Assembly: GCF_019969685.1 (NCBI RefSeq)
Contig: NZ_JAHXYZ010000001.1
Span: 1,302,001-1,366,000 of the forward strand
DNA from: Microbacterium sp. EST19A
GTDB taxonomy: Bacteria > Actinomycetota > Actinomycetes > Actinomycetales > Microbacteriaceae
Length of the DNA: 64,000 nt
Direction: 5' to 3'
Position numbers and translations under genes: made by a program. Below are positions 25,651 to 32,361 of the stretch, in pieces. The notes under the pieces were generated by a model. It was not told the DNA's origin. It worked only from the letters and a program-made list of their open reading frames with translations, and ran no database searches. Position 1 is the first letter of the stretch. Every line of letters starts with the position of its first letter.

Positions 25651-26576
25651 CATTTCTCCTTGCTCTGCGTCACGGTACGCGACGCGATCTCGACAGCGGC
25701 CTCGCGATACGCGATCGCGCCGGCGGACTGCCCATCGTAGGCGATCACGGTCTGGCCGAAGCTCGGGGCCTCGGACACACGGACCGAACGCGGGATCACC
25801 GTCTCCAGCACCTGATCCGGGAAGTGCGTGCGCACCTCATCGGCCACCTGCTGCGCGAGACGGGTGCGGCCGTCGAACATCGTCAGCAGGATCGTCGAGA
25901 GGTGCAGCGAGGGGTTCAGGTGCTTCTGGATCATCTGGATGCTGCCGAGCAGCTGGCTCAGACCCTCGAGCGCGTAGTACTCGCACTGGATCGGGATGAA
26001 GACCTCGGATGCCGCGGTGAAGGCGTTGATCGTCAGCAGACCGAGCGACGGCGGGCAGTCGATGATGACGAAGTCCATCGGGCTGTCGACGAGGTACTCC
26101 TCGAGGGCGCGACGCAGTCGATGCTCGCGTGCGACCTGCGCGACGAGCTCGATCTCGGCACCGGCGAGGTGGATCGTGCTCGGCGCGCAGAAGAGATTCG
26201 GGTCCTCGGGGCTCTGCTGCACGATATCGGCGAGCGGGAACTCCTCGATGAGCACGTCGTAGACGCTCGGGACCTCCGCGCTGTGCGGAACACCGAGGGC
26301 GGTGGAGGCGTTGCCCTGAGGATCGAGGTCTATGACAAGCACCTTGGCGCCGAGACCAGCGAGAGCGGAAGCGACATTCACGGCGGTCGTGGTCTTCCCC
26401 ACGCCACCCTTCTGGTTCGACACCGTCAGGACGCGGGTCTCCCCCGTGAACTCGACCTTCGTGGCTTCCAGCGCACGACGTCGAGCGGAGAGGTCGGCGA
26501 GCTCCCGCGCGAGCGGTGTATCCATCCCGAACGATTCGTTCGATGATGCCTTTTCGGATTGTTTCACGTGAAACAT
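25650..26576 (-). CDS. parA: chromosome partitioning ATPase ParA
   Basis: This 308-residue deviant Walker ATPase drives origin segregation with ParB. The P-loop KGGVGKTTTAVNVASAL lies near residue 55, with DLDPQGNASTALG and IIDCPPSLGLLT as later motifs. Two starts are plausible. The ATG at 26576 has AAAGGAG three bases upstream, and its first codons (MFHVK) are encoded by a parS site. The ATG at 26525 (MDTPLAREL) has only a weak upstream signal. I keep 26576 but consider it open. The stop overlaps the parB start region. Confidence 0.93.
   Translation of the reverse strand: MFHVKQSEKASSNESFGMDTPLARELADLSARRRALEATKVEFTGETRVLTVSNQKGGVGKTTTAVNVASALAGLGAKVLVIDLDPQGNASTALGVPHSAEVPSVYDVLIEEFPLADIVQQSPEDPNLFCAPSTIHLAGAEIELVAQVAREHRLRRALEEYLVDSPMDFVIIDCPPSLGLLTINAFTAASEVFIPIQCEYYALEGLSQLLGSIQMIQKHLNPSLHLSTILLTMFDGRTRLAQQVADEVRTHFPDQVLETVIPRSVRVSEAPSFGQTVIAYDGQSAGAIAYREAAVEIASRTVTQSKEK
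26560..26575. promoter_or_regulatory. parS site 1, inside the parA start
   Basis: The perfect 16-bp parS consensus TGTTTCACGTGAAACA overlaps the ATG and first codons of parA if translation begins at 26576. Confidence 0.93.
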
Positions 26577-26683
26577 CCACTCCTTTCGGGGCCGCGTTCC
26601 ACTCTAATCGCTGAGGCGGACGTTGAGTTCCGGGTTGGGGTTACGGGTGTGGTTGCGCGGGTCTTGATAGGGGTCGTGTGGGG

Positions 26684-26782
26684 GTGGGGAGGGGATTGCT
26701 TCCCTTCATTCGCAGAGCGGGCGCCCTCCCCGCAAGCGGGGGCCCCTCCCGATGCTCATTCAGGGAACAATCCCCTCCCCAC
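26684..26782 (-). repeat. palindromic intergenic repeat, copy B
   Basis: The outer arms GTGGGGAGGGGATTG (26684-26698) and its exact complement (26768-26782) pair over 15 bp. After one bulged C, TTCCCT pairs with AGGGAA for another 6 bp. The core includes the inner hairpin CCCCGC-AA-GCGGGG and CCCTCCCGATGCTC. Core and adjacent bases are nearly identical to copy C at 28783-28874, which lies in the opposite orientation. Confidence 0.85.
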
Positions 26783-26892
26783 GGTGTTCGGCTCCGATGT
26801 CGCCGTCCATGGTCCTGTTTCGACACGACGAAGGGCAGCGTCTCGCTTCGCTCGACGACTGCGCCTGAATTGTGGGACTGGGGGAGCGCGGG

Positions 26893-26908
26893 TGTTTCAC
26901 GTGAAACG
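26893..26908. promoter_or_regulatory. parS site 2
   Basis: TGTTTCACGTGAAACG matches the parS consensus at 15 of 16 positions. Confidence 0.85.
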
Positions 26909-27259
26909 TCGTGGTGCGCGCGTGGCGCAGCGATGTCGGGCGCGGTGGATGCCAAGCGCGACGCCGTCCATTGGGCCTGGTGCGAAAGGCGGCCGTGACT
27001 ACGACGCTCTGGCGGGGGTTGGGCGCGTGTTTCACTCCGCTGGTGGAGCGGTTCGGACGGATATCGCCCGGTCTTCGCGCACGATCGTTGGCTGGGGCTC
27101 CACGGGTGATCGCGTCCCCTCGTAGCCGTGACGTGTGTCACTCGTTCCGGGTCTCGTCCGTCCCGCAGCGTCCGGCGAAGTGCGTGAGGTCCGCCGCGTT
27201 GGTTCTGCCGGTTCGGCTCGGTCGCGTGCGGGCTTCCTGCTGGCATCTGATCGGGTGTG

Positions 27260-27275
27260 TGTTTCACGTGAAACG
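27260..27275. promoter_or_regulatory. parS site 3
   Basis: TGTTTCACGTGAAACG matches 15 of 16 positions, the same final-base change as site 2. Confidence 0.85.
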
Positions 27276-27342
27276 TTCGTCTCGCGGGAGGCGGTTCGGT
27301 GACGCGGGGGCTCGCGGTGAGGTGGTGGGGAGGCGCCTCGGA

Positions 27343-27358
27343 TGTTTCAGGTGAAACA
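27343..27358. promoter_or_regulatory. variant parS-like site
   Basis: TGTTTCAGGTGAAACA differs from the consensus at one central base (C to G), which breaks the central CACGTG. It is probably weakened or inactive. Confidence 0.5.
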
Positions 27359-27427
27359 GAAGAGCGGCAGACAAGCTCGGAACCGACTTCGGTGCGACAC
27401 GGTCAGTTTCCAGAGACCGCGCCGCTG

Positions 27428-27438
27428 CCCCCCCCCCC
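27428..27438 (+). repeat. homopolymer of 11 C
   Basis: An uninterrupted run of eleven C lies in the non-coding stretch between parA and the VOC gene. It could be length-variable or a sequencing artefact. Confidence 0.8.
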
Positions 27439-27756
27439 GGCGGTGCGACTACTGCTGCCCCGGAAGTCGAGCTCGCTCTCTGAGTCGGCATTACCTCCAT
27501 TGCTCGACTCAGCCATCGCTCGTCGAACACCGACCCGACAGGTCGAGCAGCGAGAGACCGGCAGAGGGCTCCCGCGCTGTCGCGGTCGCCTGGTTCCAGC
27601 GTCAGAAGCGGAGGATGTCGTCGGCTGATTCTCCAGGTGCCCGGTATCAGGTCGAGCTTGTCGGCCCCACACTCGTCGTCGAAGCCGCGCTGTGGTCGAG
27701 CCAACGAACTGACCCGTCGACTGCGATGCCAGGATCCCCGGCGATGGACACGCGGA

Positions 27757-27772
27757 TGTTTCACGTGAAACA
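27757..27772. promoter_or_regulatory. parS site 4
   Basis: Perfect 16-bp parS consensus TGTTTCACGTGAAACA in non-coding DNA. Confidence 0.93.
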
Positions 27773-27964
27773 CCCGATCCGGGCGCCTCAGAGCTCGGTG
27801 AAGCAGATCCTGCCCAGGTGAGCCGGCGTCTCCGTGCCATCGCACCACGCGAGTGATTCGGCACCCCGTCGGTCCGACATGTCTGACCCATCACCCGGAC
27901 GAGCGTCCATGAGCTGGCGGGAGGGACGGGACCGGAGGTCGTAGCCGGCAGCTGATGAGACAGA

Positions 27965-27980
27965 TGTTTCACGTGAAACA
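27965..27980. promoter_or_regulatory. parS site 5, inside a longer palindrome
   Basis: Perfect 16-bp parS. The palindrome extends four bases on each side (CAGA...TCTG), giving 24 bp of perfect dyad symmetry from 27961 to 27984. Confidence 0.94.
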
Positions 27981-28238
27981 TCTGGGGTAGGTCTACCCGC
28001 CGAAGGACCTTGGCGCAGGGGACCCTCCCCCCGCCCCGGGGCTTATGACACAACGTCGATGCCCACGACTCCCCCTCTACGAGACCGTCGACGCCTCGCC
28101 ATGCGTCCGAAGCCACTCATGGGCGTGTCTCGCCCGACGCAGACCGCGATCGCACGTCAATGCGGACGCCCTCACATGGTTCCACTACCTGGGGTATCCG
28201 AGCCGATCGCCTGGAGGTGCGTCGAGCAGCGATCCGGG

Positions 28239-28583
28239 TCAGGCATGCGTGCCGACGTTGATCACGCTGCCGCCGGCATCCCGATAGAAGAAGCGTGTGA
28301 CGCCCCAGTGTTCCTCGGTGAGAGGGTGCACGATCTCGGCACCCGCGTCTATGGCGCGACGCAGCGCTTCGTGCACGTCGTCGACGAAGATCGAGACGTC
28401 GGGGTTCACCGCGGCAGACGCATCCCGATCCATGATGCTCAGCTGTCGTCCTTCGTCGTCGGCCAGCGTCACGATCCACCCGTGGTCCATGACCACCGAC
28501 CATCCCAGTACATCCCGATGCGTCTGCACCGCGCTCCGGACATCCTCGACCGTCAGATTGGGAACGACTCTCTCCACCCGCAT
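28239..28583 (-). CDS. VOC/glyoxalase-superfamily protein
   Basis: This 114-residue protein has the beta-alpha-beta-beta-beta pattern of vicinal oxygen chelate folds: VERVVPNLTVEDVRSAVQTHRDVLGWSVVMDHG, then SIFVDDVHEALRRAIDAGAEIVHPLTEEHWGVTRFFYRDAGGSVINVG. The closing 'RFFYRDAGGSVINV' strand is typical of glyoxalase, bleomycin-resistance and dioxygenase-like members. No specific substrate can be assigned. The ATG at 28583 is chosen because VOC proteins begin right at the first strand; TGTAAT just upstream suggests a leaderless mRNA. It is isolated within the parS-rich gap on the minus strand. Confidence 0.8.
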   Translation of the reverse strand: MRVERVVPNLTVEDVRSAVQTHRDVLGWSVVMDHGWIVTLADDEGRQLSIMDRDASAAVNPDVSIFVDDVHEALRRAIDAGAEIVHPLTEEHWGVTRFFYRDAGGSVINVGTHA

Positions 28584-28782
28584 CCCCCCATTACACCCCA
28601 AGCGCGCACGTAAACTCGCACTCACGGTCCCCCTCAGCGAGAGAGCCATGCCCACGCGCAAACCATCGGGCACAGATCCCCTCGTGCTCTACCGCAAGAA
28701 CCCGATCTATCGTGGACACTCCTGCTGACACGGACCTCCATGTCTCCTCGCCTCGCGCGCGCAGCGTCGCGCCACAAGCCGC

Positions 28783-28874
28783 GGGATGGGATTGTTCCCT
28801 GAATGAGCATCGGGAGGGGCCCCCGCTTGCGGGGAGGGCGCCCGCTCTGCGAATGAAGGGAAGCAATCCCACCC
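28783..28874 (+). repeat. palindromic intergenic repeat, copy C
   Basis: The outer arms TGGGATTG (28787-28794) and CAATCCCA (28864-28871) pair perfectly, as do TTCCCT and AGGGAA just inside, with one unpaired G. The core is GAGCATCGGGAGGGG, the inner hairpin CCCCGC-TT-GCGGGG, then AGGGCGCCCGCTCTGCG. The sequence nearly equals the reverse complement of copy B. Confidence 0.85.
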
Positions 28875-28911
28875 AGCCAACGGGAAACCTCACGACCTCG
28901 ACGCACCAGCA

Positions 28912-28927
28912 TGTTTCACGTGAAACA
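28912..28927. promoter_or_regulatory. parS site 6
   Basis: Perfect 16-bp parS consensus, 25 bp downstream of the rsmG stop. Confidence 0.93.
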
Positions 28928-28952
28928 TCGGAAAGGCAGACCCCCCGGCTGC

Positions 28953-29594
28953 TTACCGCACAACCGCCCGCACGGCCCGGGTCGTCTCCGGCAGGACTCC
29001 CTCACCCAGGACCTCGACGCGCACGTCCGACAGCCGGAACTTCTTGATCTGCTTCTGCGCAGCATCGATCTCGTTGCCGGCGTTCATTCCTTTGAGCAGT
29101 GTGAGCTCTCCACCGTTCCGCACCAGCGGGGCGGTCAACGGGATGAGGGTCCGCAGCGCACTGACTGCTCGCGCGGTCACGACATCGAAGCCTTCCGCGG
29201 GACGCACGTCCTCCGCCCGTGCCCGGAGGACATCGACGTTGGTGAGCGACAGAGCCGCGACCTGCTCGTTGAGCCAGGTCACCCGTCGCTCCATCGGCTC
29301 GATCAGCGTCCACTGCACGTCCGGACGGGCGATCGCCAGCACCAGGCCGGGAAGTCCTGCGCCGGAGCCGATGTCCGCAACCGATCCATGGAAGAGCGGC
29401 GCCGCGATGACGCTGTTCAGGATGTGCCGGGTCCAGAGACGGGGGAGCTCCAGCGGACCGATGAGCCCCCGCTCCTCCCCCTCGCGGGCGAGCGCAGCCG
29501 TGAACGCGCGAGCGACCTCGATCCGATCGCCGAACAGCTCCGCAGCGACCTCCGGCTCGATCTCGAGCTCTGATTCGCTGCCGTCCATGGTCAT
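28953..29594 (-). CDS. rsmG: 16S rRNA (guanine(527)-N(7))-methyltransferase RsmG
   Basis: This SAM-dependent enzyme of 213 residues from the ATG at 29594 (MTMDGSESE) methylates G527 of 16S rRNA. The SAM site is SVADIGSGAGLPGLVLAIARP, followed by LIEPMERRVTWLNE and DVVTARAVSAL, all typical of GidB/RsmG. A second ATG at 29588 is equally possible, and a longer frame runs upstream through a parS site but looks non-coding. The gene belongs to the conserved leftward rpmH-rnpA-yidD-yidC-jag-rsmG cluster. Loss of RsmG is known elsewhere to give low-level streptomycin resistance; here the gene appears intact. Confidence 0.93.
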   Translation of the reverse strand: MTMDGSESELEIEPEVAAELFGDRIEVARAFTAALAREGEERGLIGPLELPRLWTRHILNSVIAAPLFHGSVADIGSGAGLPGLVLAIARPDVQWTLIEPMERRVTWLNEQVAALSLTNVDVLRARAEDVRPAEGFDVVTARAVSALRTLIPLTAPLVRNGGELTLLKGMNAGNEIDAAQKQIKKFRLSDVRVEVLGEGVLPETTRAVRAVVR

Positions 29595-29618
29595 GCGGCC
29601 ACGATCCCGAGGACGAGA

Positions 29619-29634
29619 TGTTTCACGTGAAACA
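29619..29634. promoter_or_regulatory. parS site 7, between jag and rsmG
   Basis: A perfect 16-bp parS lies between the jag stop (ending at 29635) and the rsmG start at 29594. Confidence 0.93.
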
Positions 29635-30126
29635 TCAACGGCGACGAAGAACCGTGTGCCGGTCCGCACCCTCACCGTACGACTCGGAGACCAGCCCGCG
29701 ATCGGCCGCGATGTCGTGCACCAGCTTGCGCTCGTAGCTCGACATCGAGGGAAGCGACGCCTGCGACGATCCCTCGTCGAGCTTCGCCGCCGCAGCATCC
29801 ACCAGAGTCTCGAGCTGACGGCGGCGCGTGTCGCGCGATCCGCCGATGTCGAGGATCAGGCGCGAGAAAGAACCGGTCTGGTTCTGGACAGCCAGGCGCG
29901 TCAGCTCCTGAAGGGCCTGCACGGTGTCGGGAGCAGAGAGCACAGCGAGGCCATCACCCTCCGCCTCGACCGAGACGTAGGCCCGACCCTGACGAACATC
30001 GAGGTTCAGGTCCCCATCGATGTCGGCGATGTCGAGCAGCTCCTCAAGGTAATCGGCAGCGATGTCGCCTTCGTTCTCCAGCTGCGCCACCGTCGGTTCG
30101 GTGGCCTCGGTCACGACCTCACTCAT
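29635..30126 (-). CDS. jag: Jag/KhpB-like R3H-KH RNA-binding protein
   Basis: This 163-residue protein is encoded directly after yidC, as in most Actinobacteria. It has an acidic N-terminus, a KH-like region (YLEELLDIADIDGDLNLDVRQGRAYVSVEAEG) and a C-terminal R3H domain (LPSMSSYERKLVHDIAADRGLVSESYGEG). The long Jag-N domain of Firmicutes proteins is absent, as usual in this phylum. The family binds single-stranded RNA and is linked to cell elongation and division. Its ATG overlaps the yidC stop (ATGA), so translation is coupled. Confidence 0.92.
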   Translation of the reverse strand: MSEVVTEATEPTVAQLENEGDIAADYLEELLDIADIDGDLNLDVRQGRAYVSVEAEGDGLAVLSAPDTVQALQELTRLAVQNQTGSFSRLILDIGGSRDTRRRQLETLVDAAAAKLDEGSSQASLPSMSSYERKLVHDIAADRGLVSESYGEGADRHTVLRRR

Positions 30127-31193
30127 GAACCGCTCCCCTTCTTCTTCGCACGCTTCTTGCCGACAGGCTGCTGCCGCTTCGGCGTCTGAGCCTTTGCCTT
30201 CTCGACCTCTTCGAGCATGCGCTGCTGCTCGGCCTCATAGGCAGCCATCGGAACGACCTTGCCGGACGAGTCGATCGCCTTGCCCTTCTTGGCCAGTCGT
30301 TCTTCCCGCGCCTTCGCGGCCTCGGATCCCGGTGTGGGCATCTCGCGGATGACGAGGAACTGCTGTCCCATGGTCCACAGGTTCGAGATGAACCAGTACA
30401 CGACGACGCCGAGCGGGAAGAAGACACCCGAGAAGATGAAGCCCAGCGGCAGCACGTAGAGCATGATCTTCTGCATCTGGTACGCCTGGCCGGTCTTGGC
30501 CTCGGGCGACAGGTTCTTCGAGATGATCTGCAGCTGAGTGAAGAACTGCGAGCCGATCATGAGGACGACGAGCGTGACCAGGATGACGATCGCGGTGGTG
30601 TTCTGCGCGTCGACCGCGTTGCCCAGGGTCTCGTGCAGCGAGGCGACGCCGAAGAGCTTGGCGTCGTAGAACTCCTTGGTGAGGTCTGCGCTCATGAAGC
30701 CCACACCGCCGATGCCGGCCTCAGCGTGCTTCTTCACATCGCTCAGCACGCTGAACAGAGAGAAGAAGATCGGCATCTGCACCAGCAGCGGAAGACAGCT
30801 CGACATCGGCGTCGTGCCGTGCTTCTTGTAGAGACCCATGGTCTCGCGGCTCATCGCCTCGCGAGAGAGCTGGTCTTTCTTGCCCTTGTACTTCTCCTGG
30901 ACTTTCCGCAGCTCAGGAGCGATTTCCATCATCTTTCGCTGGCTCTTGATCTGCTTGACGAACAGCGGGATCAGAGCAGCACGCACGACGATGACGAGGC
31001 CGATGATGGACAGGACCCAGGTGAGGCCGGATGCCGCGGGCAGACCCACCGCGGTGAACAGCCAGTGCCAGGCCACGAGGATCATCTCGACGACCCACTT
31101 GAGCGGCCAGAGAATGGTGCCGATCAGGTCGAAGCCACCCCCGGAAGCCGCGGGGCTGGGTGTCGTGCTGGCGAGCAGAAGGTCTAGACCCAC
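30123..31193 (-). CDS. yidC: membrane protein insertase YidC
   Basis: This 356-residue Oxa1/YidC-family insertase places proteins in the cytoplasmic membrane alone or with SecYEG. Hydrophobic segments are at the N-terminus (ILWPLKWVVEMILVAWHWLF), around GLTWVLSIIGLVIVVRAALIPL with its conserved groove arginine, and in three later helices. The cytoplasmic loop MRKVQ-type region reads KMMEIAPELRKVQEKYKGK. The C-terminus is strongly basic, which helps ribosome binding. The start is GTG. It overlaps jag and lies 3 bp from the end of yidD. Confidence 0.95.
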   Translation of the reverse strand: MGLDLLLASTTPSPAASGGGFDLIGTILWPLKWVVEMILVAWHWLFTAVGLPAASGLTWVLSIIGLVIVVRAALIPLFVKQIKSQRKMMEIAPELRKVQEKYKGKKDQLSREAMSRETMGLYKKHGTTPMSSCLPLLVQMPIFFSLFSVLSDVKKHAEAGIGGVGFMSADLTKEFYDAKLFGVASLHETLGNAVDAQNTTAIVILVTLVVLMIGSQFFTQLQIISKNLSPEAKTGQAYQMQKIMLYVLPLGFIFSGVFFPLGVVVYWFISNLWTMGQQFLVIREMPTPGSEAAKAREERLAKKGKAIDSSGKVVPMAAYEAEQQRMLEEVEKAKAQTPKRQQPVGKKRAKKKGSGS

Positions 31194-31196
31194 CGT

Positions 31197-31547
31197 TCAG
31201 TCCTTTCGGGAAGGGACGACGAAACCGTGAGCAGTCAGGTCGTAGCGGAAGTGTTCATGCGGATGGACGTCATCGACGCCACCGCGAGTCCAGGGATTGC
31301 AGCGGAGGATGCGCCACACGGAGGACAGCGTCCCCCGCACGGCACCGTGCTGCTGCACCGCACCTACAGCGTAAGCGGAACAGCTGGGGTAATACGCACA
31401 GACATCTCCATAGAGAGGGGAGATCGTCTTGCGGTACGCCGTCAGGAATCCGAGCACCAGATTGCGCGGGATCAGCGGGATGCTGCGCAGCAGGTCACGC
31501 GACTCCATCCGAGCCGACCCGACCGACGACGCCGGCAGCGCCGTCAT
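31197..31547 (-). CDS. yidD: membrane protein insertion efficiency factor YidD
   Basis: This small 116-residue protein carries the family signature YRKTISPLYGDVCAYYPSCSAYAVGAVQQHGAVRG with its conserved cysteines, then WRILRCNPWTRGGVDDV. YidD aids YidC-dependent insertion. The chosen ATG (31547) overlaps the rnpA stop by ATGA. A later in-frame methionine (MESRDLL) could also serve, and the first 18 residues have no family match that I recognise. It lies in the expected position between rnpA and yidC. Confidence 0.93.
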   Translation of the reverse strand: MTALPASSVGSARMESRDLLRSIPLIPRNLVLGFLTAYRKTISPLYGDVCAYYPSCSAYAVGAVQQHGAVRGTLSSVWRILRCNPWTRGGVDDVHPHEHFRYDLTAHGFVVPSRKD

Positions 31548-31900
31548 GACGCACTCGCCGTCGGCACCGACGCGAGCCGGCCGAGACAGCGGTTCACATC
31601 CGCGCTGAGTTCGGCGAACGACGCCGTCGCGGATGCAGGAAGGGCACGGATGACGACATCCGTGCCCTCGGGGACGCGCGGGAGCGCCTCCGCGCACACG
31701 GCTTTCAGACGCCGGCGCACGGTGTTGCGCACCACGGCGGTGCCCACCTGCTTGCTGATGATGAATCCGAACCGTGCGGCTCTGCTCTCGCCCGTCGGCA
31801 TCATCGAGGTGATGACGCGCGACCCGCCACAACGTGATCCGCGGCGAACGACCATTCGATAGTCGCTCCCGCGGGTCAGCCGATACGGGCGGGCGAGCAC
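31544..31900 (-). CDS. rnpA: ribonuclease P protein component
   Basis: This 118-residue basic protein subunit of RNase P acts with the catalytic RNA to trim tRNA 5' ends. It begins RPYRLTRGSDYRMVVRRG. The RNR signature is RNTVRRRLKAV, preceded by RFGFIISKQVGTAV. A GTG at 31900 is used as start, 6 bp past the rpmH stop. The order rpmH-rnpA-yidD-yidC is the universal arrangement next to dnaA. Confidence 0.95.
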   Translation of the reverse strand: MLARPYRLTRGSDYRMVVRRGSRCGGSRVITSMMPTGESRAARFGFIISKQVGTAVVRNTVRRRLKAVCAEALPRVPEGTDVVIRALPASATASFAELSADVNRCLGRLASVPTASAS

Positions 31901-31906
31901 AGCGGA

Positions 31907-32044
31907 CTACGCGGAGAGCTCGGTGCGGCCCTTCGCGCGGCGGGCAGCGAGGATGCCGCGGCCGGCGCGCGTGCGCATGCGAGCGCGGAAGCCGTGCTTC
32001 TTGGCGCGACGACGGTTGTTGGGCTGGAAAGTACGCTTCGTCAT
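31907..32044 (-). CDS. rpmH: 50S ribosomal protein L34
   Basis: This 45-residue, highly basic protein starts [19 protein letters not shown] and continues with [18 protein letters not shown], a near-exact L34 signature. It is the first gene of the leftward cluster and is transcribed away from dnaA. A TTGACT hexamer about 70 bp upstream on the minus strand may belong to its promoter, but no clear -10 accompanies it. Confidence 0.97.
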   Translation of the reverse strand: MTKRTFQPNNRRRAKKHGFRARMRTRAGRGILAARRAKGRTELSA

Positions 32045-32215
32045 GGAATCACTCCGGGAATACTGCCACCGGGTTCACTGCGACCGGAGACATGGGGAAC
32101 TGCCAAAAAATGGCATAAGTCAACCAAGTAAGGGTACGTCTTGGCGGCGCGCAGAGCAAATCTGCGCGCTCAGGCCACGGACACCCGGCACGAACCGCAC
32201 AGCCATTATCCACAA

Positions 32216-32224
32216 CCAGGGCGC
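32216..32224 (+). promoter_or_regulatory. DnaA box upstream of dnaA
   Basis: TTATCCACA, perfect consensus. Confidence 0.85.
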
Positions 32225-32305
32225 GCCCGGGGTGCACGACACGCGCGCGGATTTCCCGGGGCAGGTTGCCGTTCCCAGCCGTGGTGACTACCGTGGCAAC
32301 CGAAG

Positions 32306-32314
32306 TTATCCACA
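32306..32314 (+). promoter_or_regulatory. DnaA box upstream of dnaA
   Basis: TTATCCACA, perfect consensus, 47 bp before the dnaA start. Confidence 0.85.
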
Positions 32315-32361
32315 GGGGCACGGCACGTCGGAGCCCTCATCGAATCCCCGTCCGGAGCGTC

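Larger units (their letters stand above)
26577..28238. other. gene-poor interval of about 1.66 kb between parA and the VOC gene
   Basis: I find no convincing gene on either strand. Open frames here are arginine/serine-rich, contain no recognisable domain and run across parS sites. The interval holds five parS or parS-like sites, palindromic repeat copy B, a degenerate copy of the second repeat family around 26821-26869, and an 11-C homopolymer at 27428-27438. In many Actinobacteria parA and rsmG are close together, so this looks like expanded or decayed DNA kept for ParB loading. Confidence 0.7.
28584..28952. other. 369-bp gap between the VOC gene and rsmG
   Basis: No gene is supported here. 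The gap contains palindromic repeat copy C (28783-28874) and parS site 6 (28912-28927). Confidence 0.7.
32045..32361. other. rpmH-dnaA divergent intergenic region
   Basis: This 317-bp stretch has no gene. It contains two perfect DnaA boxes (32216-32224 and 32306-32314), and TGCCA-AAAAA-TGGCA at 32101-32115. It is expected to hold the divergent rpmH and dnaA promoters, with DnaA autoregulation through the boxes. Confidence 0.8.

Noticed and set aside
26684..26782. Repeat copies as insertion sequences
   Set aside because: Each is under 100 bp and lacks a transposase frame. Target-site duplications could not be recognised.
27428..27438. C11 tract as a phase-variation switch
   Set aside because: It is not inside a credible gene or promoter, so no switching target is evident.
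27264..28116. Open frames of about 190-240 residues in the parA-VOC gap
   Set aside because: They are Ser/Arg/Pro-rich, contain parS translated as MFHVKH or VSRET, and show no domain.
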